Source of the DNA: Zygnema cylindricum
Taxonomy: Eukaryota; Streptophyta; Zygnematophyceae; Zygnematales; Zygnemataceae
Reading direction: 5' to 3'
Assembly (NCBI GenBank): GCA_037447655.1
Contig: JBBHKE010001384.1
Coordinates: forward strand, 1 to 27,301
Length of the DNA stretch: 27,301 nt
A program made the translations under genes and the position numbers. Shown here in pieces: positions 20,117 through 27,301 of this stretch. The notes below the pieces were generated by a model, which did no database searches, was not told the DNA's origin, and saw nothing but the letters and a program-made list of their open reading frames with translations. How positions within the stretch are numbered: position 1 is the first letter of the stretch; each line of letters opens with the position of its first letter.

Positions 20117-23100
20117 CTGTAGCCAAGATAAGGTACACCATAAATCGCTATGAACGCTAAGAAAATATAAAGCCTGTAGTTTATTTCAGCATTATTAATT
20201 CTGATTTAAGCCCGAGTAACATGGACGATTTCCAACCACTTACCAAATTAGTGTCAAGAAAAAAACAATCAGCATTAGTGACGTTAATTTATGTTCTAAG
20301 GCCAAAAAAAAAGGAGCAACGATTTAGTGTATTAACACTTTGAAGTGATTCAAAGTGTAACCCATCAATTGTCTAAGGTGATATTGCTGTGATTTCATCA
20401 TTGCTAGCAATTTAATTTACCCAGACTTGAATTTTAGCTGAGAATTTGATTCAAGGAGCCAAAGTGAATCATACAACAAGCCAAGCATAACCGAATAAGC
20501 CGCAAACTACACCGACCATCGCCATTTGAGTTAATGATTTTCATGTGATAACATTTTATCAGAATTAAATACACTGAATTATGTTCTGCCACGTAACTCA
20601 TTTGTGAGCCACTCAAGAAAATAGTGTTATTAGCACTGATTTGTGATTTGGGTTAAGGAAAAACACTCAATCGAATTAGAGTGAAAGGAAGTATACCTGT
20701 CCAGATGGAACTCGAGTTTTTTGTAAAACCAGCGCTCCAGCAGCCACCATAGCCCCCTTCTCAACCACTACTCCGTCGAGAAGTGTGGATCCCATCCCTA
20801 CAAAGCTCTCATCTTCCACAGTACAAGCATGTAGTATGGAATTGTGACCTGGATCCAACCACTAACAAGAGTAAGCAGACCGACATCCACTTCAAACGGA
20901 TCAATACGCAGAAAAAAAATCATAAAACATAAATGAACGTTTAGAAGTTGTATAAAAGTCATCATGAGTCGCTTAGGAGGATGCTAAATTCCCACCTGCT
21001 TTAAACTTATGACAGTTAACGTAACATAGGCACATGGAAAATAGGAAAGACACTAGTAGACAGCAACAGCAAGAAGCAACCTAAACTGCGAGGTGGTGGA
21101 GAATCAGGTTCAGGATTTGATGACGACAAAGAACTTACACTGTACGGTATAAATTGATGAGCTTTACTTAAAAGGACAACGCAACTGTGCTCTCAACATA
21201 AGATAAATGAACAACATGGACATTGCACCCTAAGGACAATTGCAACATCCTGCTTACGTCATACTTAAGAAGACAAAGAGGTAAGAAAAGAAAGACAGAT
21301 GGAACGTTTCTCTACCTCCTTCTGATAAGGCCAGTGTAGCATTGTTTTATATTACCTGCCTAGATGGATCTTGTGAAAAAAATCAAACATAAACTTTTCT
21401 GTCCATTAATTTTGAATCTTTTTTGAAGCAGTCTTGTTCTCTTGACCTTCTAGCATTCTCATTCTCTTGATCTTGAAAAACTTCAACACTCAACTTACCA
21501 ACAGTGACGTTTCTACCAATGATTGTAGGGGCTACATTCCCACTGATATTTGTTTTTGCCACGTGGACTATGGTGCCATCCTGAATGTTGGTTCCCGCAC
21601 CGACAGTGATACTACCCACATCCCCTGCAAGCATAAACCGTAACAAGACAAGCCAGATTAGGTCAAGATAACCTCATTACTATCAAATAAAAATATTCCG
21701 AGTGGACTGATTCGAACTCTTAACTCAATAAAATTTGTTCAAAAACAACCTCATAAAAAAAAAACAAAAGAATTCCATTTCTACTGAATCCATCCATATA
21801 ATGACAGAGAATATTAAGTCCGTTATTCTGCTGAAACCAGAAAATAACAGTTCCATCATTACTGAACGTGTTTTCTGCCTTCTAATAGGGTAATTGTACG
21901 CATGCTATTACCGGCTTTGCCGGTCAGTAATCCTTGTAATCGGACAGAGATTTGTACAAACTGGTGTGTTTTGCCCAGTAATGCCAGTTCAAGCATACAT
22001 GTACTTACCCTACAAAAAGAGACAGCAAATGAAATAGGAGAAAGGAGTGTAAACTAAACTATCAAGGAGGAAGAGGAGGAAGAATTGAAAACTTACCGCG
22101 AAGAATGGAGCCGTACCAGATGGACGCTTTTGGTCCAATGCTGACGTCACCAATGACAGCAGCACTTGGCGCAACAAAAGCGTCTTTAGGAACAACAGGT
22201 TGCTTGTCAAAAAGGTTCATCAGCGTCCGATGTCGGGATACTGTCATCAGTCAAATAAGAGAGGGAGAGAGAGAAAGAAAAAGACAGAGAGCGAGAGAGA
22301 GAGAGGAAACAACACTCAGAATATTTACATGCATAGCCACAAACATGCCCGTCGATGTCATAGTGACAAAGCACCTTCATCTCTACAAAGTGCATTGATA
22401 TTAGTGTTTAATGCCTTTGTTGCCACTTAAGTCAACTTTTTCTCTATGCACACTTGTCCGATTATCATTTGGACACCGCCAACAGAAGGTAAGAATACAC
22501 TGTGAACTTCACTAGCAAACCAAAAAGGTAAATAGATTAAACATAATCAACAACAGGAATCAAAAACTTGGAGTTTGATAGTTTGTCCCTTCGGAATCAA
22601 AGCCAAATCACAAGAAGACATCCGATGACCAAAGTCTTCTTTGTAAGACAAAATCTTCTTTGTTCTCCAAGATTGCATTTTAACTCTCAATGTACTTGCA
22701 TTAAATACTTTTTCTACTTCAAATATGAAGATATTTAGTTTACTATTTGCTAATGCAACTGTACTATACTGTTCTATAATTTTGTTGCAGCTGTACTTTT
22801 TATACTGTACTGTATTATACTGTTCTATATTACACTGTGCACTAGAGTTTTATTGCTGGGTTGCAGCAACGGAGTTCTGAAGCATAAGAAAGTTACATTT
22901 ATTTTTTAGCCAAAGCATCTAATAAAACCACACAAGCAGAGGATTTTACAAACCAAACTGCCAATCATCCGCCATCCGTCCATTCCTCAAAAAAAACAGC
23001 ACAGAAAATAAGAAACAACAAGAAGATGAACAACAAAAGAAACAATAATAAAATAATAAAGAAAAGGACACAGGAAACCCTAAATGCAACGTTGACTTAC

Positions 23101-23215
23101 ATTGCTCTTTAAAGGCATACTGGCCTTGCATACGACATCCAAGCCTGTCTAAAGCCTGTCCAGTTTCCCTAACCCAGAAACCTACAGAGTAAAACAACCT
23201 CCCGAGGCTCCCCAT
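19865..23215 (-). CDS. Gamma carbonic anhydrase, mitochondrial complex I subunit, complete 5-exon gene
   Basis: Gamma carbonic anhydrases form the matrix-facing domain of mitochondrial complex I in plants, algae and many protists. Exons in gene order: 23215-23101, 22240-22097, 21624-21499, 20848-20697, 20116-19865. All introns are GT-AG and the phases close to 262 residues. The protein starts MGSLGRLFYSVGFWVRETGQ, as in plant homologues. A left-handed beta-helix of hexapeptide repeats follows (GDVSIG, GSITVG). The zinc ligands are conserved: His107 in VHVAK, and His130 and His135 in VGHNSILHAC. Arg86 and Gln101 match Arg59 and Gln75 of the archaeal enzyme Cam, so this copy may be catalytically competent. 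The C-terminal helix region is shorter than in Arabidopsis. Confidence 0.96.
20697..20848 (-). CDS. Gamma carbonic anhydrase exon 4
   Basis: Encodes residues 129-179, with HNSILHACTVEDESFVGMGS then LLDGVVVEKGAMVAAGALVL and RVPSGQ. It holds zinc ligands His130 and His135. The donor on the minus strand is GGACAG|GTATAC. Intron 4 (20117-20696) is AT-rich and featureless. Confidence 0.95.
21351..21385 (-). repeat. Possible echo of the exon 4 donor inside intron 3
   Basis: On the minus strand, GATCCATCTAGGCAG|GTAATA resembles the exon 4 end GTTCCATCTGGACAG|GTATAC. It is short, degenerate and upstream of the exon it resembles. Confidence 0.35.
21499..21624 (-). CDS. Gamma carbonic anhydrase exon 3
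   Basis: Encodes residues 87-128: DVGSITVGAGTNIQDGTIVH then VAKTNISGNVAPTIIGRNVT. It holds zinc ligand His107 and Gln101. The acceptor is ATGCTTGCAG and the donor GTTG|GTAAGT. Confidence 0.95.
21886..22012. mobile_element. Small TAGGGTAA inverted-repeat element in intron 2
   Basis: TAGGGTAATTGTACGCATGC at the left is mirrored by AGCATACATGTACTTACCCT plus A at the right, about 127 bp apart. A hairpin, ATTACCGGC / GCCGGTCAGTAAT, lies inside near 21904-21930. It is a non-coding MITE-like element. Confidence 0.65.
22097..22240 (-). CDS. Gamma carbonic anhydrase exon 2
   Basis: Encodes residues 39-86: LSRHRTLMNLFDKQPVVPKD then AFVAPSAAVIGDVSIGPKAS and IWYGSILR(G). The acceptor is TGATGACAG and the donor CGCG|GTAAGT. 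Confidence 0.95.
22258..22308. repeat. GA/CT microsatellite just upstream of gamma carbonic anhydrase exon 2
   Basis: On the minus (sense) strand this is a CTCTCT-rich tract ending about 18 bases before the exon 2 acceptor, so again pyrimidine-rich in the transcript. Confidence 0.85.
22384..22500. mobile_element. MITE family M, left half only
   Basis: ATATTAGTGTTTAATGCC, TTGCCACTTAAG, TGCACACTTGTCCGATTATC and CACCGCCAACAGAAGGTAAG follow the family consensus, but the right half is missing. It sits in gamma carbonic anhydrase intron 1. Confidence 0.65.
22745..22850. repeat. Degenerate TATACTGT repeat in intron 1
   Basis: Repeated ACTGTACTATACTGTTCTAT-like units. Confidence 0.6.
23101..23215 (-). 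CDS. Gamma carbonic anhydrase exon 1
   Basis: Encodes residues 1-38 plus one base: MGSLGRLFYSVGFWVRETGQ then ALDRLGCRMQGQYAFKEQ. The ATG at 23215 is the first in frame; the frame stays open upstream (ADIPWAI) but has only a TTG there. The donor is GAGCAAT|GTAAGT. Confidence 0.94.
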
Positions 23216-23312
23216 GATTGCCCAGGGTATGTCTGCCAAGATGGGAGGAATGCCACTCTGAGTGCAAAATATTTGTAGTCACAGATGCCAATAAATGAAA
23301 CAGAGGGAGAAA

Positions 23313-23390
23313 GTCACGTCACGTTCCTTGTTCCGTGACGAAGTGTCACGACGTAGCAGAGATGTCACGTCGTTTCATTGTCACGTGGCG
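23313..23390 (-). promoter_or_regulatory. Cluster of TCACG/CGTGA motifs upstream of gamma carbonic anhydrase
   Basis: Six TCACG cores (one inverted) lie within about 72 bp, 100-170 bp before the start codon: 23314, 23319, 23334 (inverted), 23346, 23365 and 23381. The last is TCACGTGGCG, which contains CACGTGGC, the classical plant G-box/ABRE-type core. These are typical bZIP and bHLH binding cores. Confidence 0.55.
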
Positions 23391-23436
23391 AAGGTAGCTT
23401 CTGTCCACTCGTATCCATCATTAATTTAACAATAAC

Positions 23437-23553
23437 AGGGTAATGAGTCAATTACGTATACGCGACTGCTAATGTAGCGTTACCACAGTAGTTACAGGCC
23501 AGAAAACTGTACAGTTCGTACAATTCCTGTACAGTCTGCAGTGCACTTACCCT
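23437..23553. mobile_element. Possible second AGGGTAA inverted-repeat element
   Basis: AGGGTAATGAGTCAATTACG at the left and TGCACTTACCCT at the right face each other 117 bp apart, as in the element at 21886-22012. The matching arms are short. From 23554 to 23805 I see no gene. Confidence 0.35.
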
Positions 23554-23805
23554 AACAAGTAACAACAATTATGTTTGTGGCCGAGGCGATGCGCATCGGC
23601 GGGAAAGTCTCGTATATTCGGTGCGATCTTATTTTATAGACCTCGATACGCAAATGAGATTGAAAGAATTGCGTGCGACAATTTGTCCAGTGTGATAGGT
23701 GCACACGTTCCTCTTCTTCGTGCACTACAGTACTGTGCTGCCGCCTAAAGCTCGAAATAAGGTTGCACCTTTTTACATGTCTCATTAACAACTTTCAGTT
23801 GCAAC

Positions 23806-24026
23806 AACACCGCTAACCGTTATGTGTTACAGTTTTTTTCGCCGGTTAAAACATATTTTCTTCGTGCACACTTGCCGGATTGTCAATCCCATGGTTGCTA
23901 TTGGAAGGCAAGATTCTCACTTTCCTATTGGCGGTCTCCGATTGACAATCCGACAAGTGTGCACGGAGAAAATATATTTTAAGTGGCGAAAAAAACTCTT
24001 AACACCTAATAACGATTGGCGGTGTA
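23806..24026. mobile_element. MITE family M, copy 5
   Basis: It begins ACACCGCTAACCGTTATGTG and ends TAATAACGATTGGCGGTGTA. Inverted arms include TTCGTGCACACTTGCCGGAT and CCGACAAGTGTGCACGGAGA. About 221 bp. Confidence 0.85.
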
Positions 24027-24416
24027 AGCAGCCGTTAAGATTTCAAATATCTTAGTGGTGCTATTTTTGAATTAAATGTTCTATTGCTTTCTTGTTTGGG
24101 GCCGGGGATTTGGTGCCTGGCTTCATAACCACAATTATTTTTTTGATAATCAATTTGACCCTTGAATGATTCCCTTCTTTTTAAGACTTAAGTTTGGGTT
24201 TCTTTGGGATACAAGCTTCTTCTCGTCGACATTGCAAACGGGGCGAGATGCAACGGCTTCCAAAGAGGGAGATTACGGACCCGAAAGATTAGTTTGTCCC
24301 ATTTGCGCTGAATAATTTCGCATCTCTAAACAAGTCCTTTGACGAATTCCTTCATGATTTTGCGAGAAAATCCTTAAATCCAAAATTCCACCTAGTCCTC
24401 CACCGAGCCTTCTAAC

Positions 24417-24636
24417 TATACCGCTATTCGTTATTAGTGTTAGAGTTTTTTTCGCCACTTAAAATATCTTTTGTTCGTGCACACTTGTTGGATTGTAAAT
24501 CCGACGGTGTCTATTGGAAGGCAGGACCTTCACCTTCTTATCGGCGGTCTCCGATTAATAATCCAACAAGTGCGCACAAAGAAAAGTTGTTTTGAGAAAC
24601 GAAAAAACTTTAACACTAACAACGACTAGCGGTGTA
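24417..24636. mobile_element. MITE family M, copy 6
   Basis: It begins ATACCGCTATTCGTTATTAG and ends AACAACGACTAGCGGTGTA. It is closest to the copy at 23806-24026, sharing TCTATTGGAAGGCA-like and CGGCGGTCTCCGATT-like centres, so both belong to one subfamily. The DNA between them is unique and non-coding. Confidence 0.85.
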
Positions 24637-24689
24637 CTTTCCGACGTCAACCAGTATCTGTTGCCCTCCATTGGGCTTTAGTCTTATAA

Positions 24690-24740
24690 CCTTATTACCT
24701 TATTACCTTGTTACCTTATTACCTAATTACCTTATTACTA
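24690..24740. repeat. CCTTATTAC tandem repeat
   Basis: Five to six copies of ACCTTATT(AC) with minor variants. The DNA from 24741 to 25262 is AT-rich with short frames I cannot support as genes. Confidence 0.8.
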
Positions 24741-25274
24741 ACACATTGGATCCATTCGGAAGACTTTTTTCACCAATTTTATGTTAGTCACTATTGTGCC
24801 GGTAAGGCAATGGAAGTCGTTTTTTCAAGACAATACTCATCAGATTTACCAACGGTTTGGTTTGTAATTTAGCGACAGAACATCATGTGACATGCCGAGC
24901 TTATAGCAGCTTAGTTCTCCAAATTTGGTTCACTAGGCTAAAAGTTAGGTAAGATCAATGTAGGCTCTTATTTGCCAAGTATATCTCAACAAATCCTAAG
25001 TTATATATGCTGTACTTTATGTGGTTGGATAGACGCTTTCAAGATGCTTCCAACAAGCTCCTTTGCACAAAAACAAATATGTTTTTAGGGAGATATTGCG
25101 CTTCCCGTGAGTTGCGCTTTTTGAGCTACGTGTTGTTTTTTTACTTAATGGTTGCCTTCGTGAGTTGGATAATTGTTCATCCTCTAAGTCAAACGATTGT
25201 ACTTTTTTGTCCTTTTTGTCTTTTTTTCGTCATTTCAATACAGAATTATTCCAATAGTGGCAGTCTTACCGCTA

Positions 25275-25325
25275 GTTAGATAGTTAGTTAGTTAGTTAGT
25301 TAGGGAGGGAGGGAGGGAGGGAGGG
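25275..25325. repeat. TTAG then GGGA microsatellite
   Basis: (TAGT)n runs directly into (GGGA)n. From 25326 to 25828 there is A-rich sequence with AAAC repeats (25628-25660) and no recognised gene. Confidence 0.85.
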
Positions 25326-25828
25326 GAAGGGAAGGAAGACGACCTATTTCAAGACCAATCGTCATCCTGTGGGACAACAAACTGTTTCTCTCTTTTTTCA
25401 TTATTTCTTCCGGCTTTACCCTGGACGGAAGAAAATGGCACGAGAAAAGGACAAAACTTGAAGTTCTTTTCTCGAGTGGTAAATAATACTATTGAAAAGC
25501 CAAGATTTTCACAACCGTTTATTGTGGAAAATTTGGGGAGAATAGAAAAAGTCGGATAAAACGGAAAAGTAGCAAAAATGATGTTTTTTGTACACATATA
25601 CGAAAAACAATATATATACAAAATATAGATAAACAAACAAAAACAAACAAACAAACAAATAAAAAAGAAAAAGAAACACAACTAACAAACAACAAATCAC
25701 AAAAAGAAAAAGAAGTGATTCGAGCTTTATAGTACATCGCGTTTATGGTACACAAAAAGAAGTTTTCAACTAAATCTCCTGCTCACTACCAAATTGTCCT
25801 GAAACAACCGAGAATCTCAGTCTAGTAA

Positions 25829-25985
25829 AAAACCCTAAAAAACACTAAAATTCAATGCTCACTTTAGTAAAAAGAACCCTAAACCTCTGAGAAACTCAAG
25901 GCTCATTTTCGTAAAAAAAAAGGCTCATTCTATTAAAAAAAAAACCTCATTAGGGTAATAAAAAAAACCTAAACCTCCGAAATTG
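25829..25985. repeat. Degenerate AACCCTAAA / GGCTCATT repeats at the 3' end of the last gene
   Basis: CCTAAACCTCCGAAATTGAA, which covers the stop codon region of the minus-strand gene, is loosely echoed at 25876 (CCTAAACCTCTGAGAAACTC). GGCTCATT recurs between them. The CCCTAAA words resemble plant telomere repeats but are not in tandem. Confidence 0.5.
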
Positions 25986-26757
25986 AACTCAAAGTACAAG
26001 TCTCCAAACCAGTCCCTGGGAGTACTAAAGAGTTATTTTCAAAACCACTTGTTTTCGAAAAAGATATACATGCGAGAGCTCCCAAGGCACCGAAAAGACA
26101 CCACACTAAATTCTGTAGGAAAATAGCTCTTCCCAGATATTTTTTACGGAAAACGTACGAATTATTCCACAGAGAAGTACAGGCGACGAAACAGAATAAC
26201 CACCAAAACTGAATTCCGTTCACCGCAACGATTTTCCGTGAATAAAAGGCGAAAACCAAACAAAGTAAAGTGCATAGAAAATTGGACCAGGCAAGAGGAC
26301 CAGATACAGACCCTTTTTTCTGACCGTTCCTCATCGAAACCGGATAACTTTTTTCCATAAAAATTTCGGGCAGATTTTCGGGCGGAACCTCTGAATATTT
26401 CCCGGCTCCCGAGGTGTTAATAAACTCCTGTGTCTCTCTCATAATCTCCTCCTCTCTCGCCTCTTGTTCTTCGTTGTCGGGAAGTAGAGAAGAAGAAGAC
26501 GAAAGAGATTTTTGCAATCCTCCCACGAGCCCAAATGAATGGGAATCTCCTCTCCTTTCTCCTCTCCTTTCTCCTCCCCTTTCTCCTCCCCTTTCTCCTT
26601 TTCTCTCTCCTTTCTTCTCTAATTCTTGTTGCGACTCTAAATAGTGACTAAGGAGTCGACTGGCTCGGATGACATCAGCTTCGGCGAGAGCTTCGGCAGT
26701 TTTTGCCGCGTTCGCATTTTCTTCGGCTTCGGCCCGAGCCATGTGGAGCTCCGCAAT
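25969..26757 (-). CDS. Last exon of an unrecognised coiled-coil membrane protein
   Basis: The exon follows a strong acceptor (long T tract then AACAG) and runs 262 codons to TAG at 25971-25969. It begins IAELHMARAEAEENANAAKT, a charged, Ala/Glu-rich helix likely to be a coiled coil. A low-complexity GER(G/R) stretch encoded by a 12-bp repeat follows, then a Ser-rich linker and acidic EEQEAREEEIMRETQEF. Counting from the exon start, three hydrophobic segments lie near residues 157-173, 177-198 and 211-233, with a short tail after them. I do not recognise the family. Considered and not supported: SCAMP (no NPF repeats or WPP core) and an ion antiporter fragment. The N-terminus lies in earlier exons, so the gene is partial here. 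Confidence 0.65.
   Translation of the reverse strand: MAELHMARAEAEENANAAKTAEALAEADVIRASRLLSHYLESQQELEKKGERKGERGGERGGERRGERRGDSHSFGLVGGLQKSLSSSSSLLPDNEEQEAREEEIMRETQEFINTSGAGKYSEVPPENLPEIFMEKSYPVSMRNGQKKGSVSGPLAWSNFLCTLLCLVFAFYSRKIVAVNGIQFWWLFCFVACTSLWNNSYVFRKKYLGRAIFLQNLVWCLFGALGALACISFSKTSGFENNSLVLPGTGLETCTLSSISEV
26543..26605. repeat. Exonic 12-bp repeat encoding GERG/GERR
   Basis: TCTCCTCCCCTT-like units repeat about five times in frame within the last exon of the minus-strand gene, giving a four-residue Gly-Glu-Arg repeat. Unlike the intronic tracts, the coding strand here is purine-rich. Confidence 0.85.
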
Positions 26758-26811
26758 CTGTTAAAAAAAAGAAAAAAGGGAAAAGAAACAAGTAAAGAAT
26801 CAGTTAATCGA

Positions 26812-27048
26812 TTAGAGTTTGTACATCAGTATAATTAGAGCTAATACCATTAATATAATTAGAGTTAAAAACATGAATTTAATTACAGTTGATAACAATA
26901 TAATGATTAGAGTTAAAAACATTATTATAATTAGAGTTGATAACATTATTATAATTAGAGCTAATAACATCAACATAATTAGAGTTAATAACATTAATAT
27001 AAACCCCACACTAATAATATCATTACCCTAATAGTGATTTACAGTGTA
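26812..27048. repeat. Minisatellite of about 24 bp, AATTAGAGTTAATAACATTA type, in the intron
   Basis: About eight copies of ATAATTAGAGTTAATAACAT with variants run to about 27010. The closing CCTAATAGTGATTTACAGTG resembles the end of MITE family M. It is intronic to the minus-strand gene. Confidence 0.85.
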
Positions 27049-27281
27049 CCAGACAAAATTCCTCTCATCCTCTTAATTTGAGCCAAAAAAAAAAAAAAAA
27101 AAAAGCATAATTCTATTCAAGAAATAAGGAGCTTCAAAGAATTATGTGTTGGAAGGATACCTTCTAGTTTACATAAATAGACGAATAATTAAACACCACT
27201 GAAAAAATGAAGACCGTAAAAAAACGAAAGGTTAAAAAAGGTTAAAAAGATTCATCAAGGCTAAAAAACGAGAACTTGAAC

Positions 27282-27301
27282 CTCATCATATGCAAATTCT
27301 T
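27282..27301 (-). CDS. Possible preceding exon of the unrecognised gene, cut by the window edge
   Basis: Reading the minus strand from the edge, EFAYDE is followed by GAG|GTTCAAG, a weak donor that would join in phase to IAELHMARAE of the last exon. The evidence is only six residues and compatible phase. Confidence 0.25.

Noticed and set aside
25007-25279. Plus-strand 90-codon frame with hydrophobic stretches
   Set aside because: It has no recognisable family, no supporting splice structure and T-rich composition that gives Phe/Leu by chance.
25969-26757. Assignment of the minus-strand membrane gene to SCAMP
   Set aside because: Coiled coil plus membrane segments first suggested it, but NPF repeats and the conserved cytosolic core before the first membrane segment are missing, and there are three rather than four hydrophobic segments.

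Overview
This is a nuclear window from a eukaryote, most likely a plastid-bearing alga or other green-lineage organism. The genes are split by many GT-AG introns, often 0.3 to 1.7 kb long. The proteins look plant-like: an LCB1 subunit of serine palmitoyltransferase, a mitochondrial gamma carbonic anhydrase of the plant complex I type with all three zinc histidines, and the last exon of an RsmE-type rRNA methyltransferase. I cannot name the species. Non-coding DNA is AT-rich and full of microsatellites, minisatellites and small inverted-repeat transposons.

Layout. 1-2401: pyrimidine microsatellites, a 650-bp dispersed repeat and a degenerate AATAGT-type hexanucleotide field, probably the last intron of the RsmE-like gene. 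2402-2547: last exon of that gene, + strand. 2548-5483: intergenic, ending in a nested transposon cluster that stops about 210 bp before LCB1. 5484-15872: complete LCB1 gene, + strand, 12 exons, 476 residues. 15873-19864: intergenic DNA between convergent genes, starting with a tandem repeat that includes the LCB1 stop codon. 19865-23215: complete gamma carbonic anhydrase gene, - strand, 5 exons, 262 residues. 23216-25968: its upstream region, with a dense cluster of TCACG motifs, plus two small transposons. 25969-27301: 3' part of an unrecognised - strand gene encoding a coiled coil and three membrane segments.

The genes are not an operon and share no pathway: sphingolipid synthesis in the ER, respiratory complex I in mitochondria, organellar rRNA modification and an unknown membrane protein.

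The most unusual signal is architectural. Many exon edges of LCB1 are echoed in the neighbouring intron or UTR as short local duplications that carry the splice site or stop codon. These include eight tandem copies of the exon 5 donor, two of the exon 5 acceptor, two of the exon 10 acceptor, an extra donor for exons 10 and 11, three copies of the exon 12 acceptor region and four of the stop-codon region. The RsmE end shows the same pattern, and weaker cases occur in the other two genes. This points to introns and UTRs growing by local duplication across their own boundaries, possibly leaving alternative splice sites. All exon joins are inferred from reading frame and family similarity; no transcript data were available.
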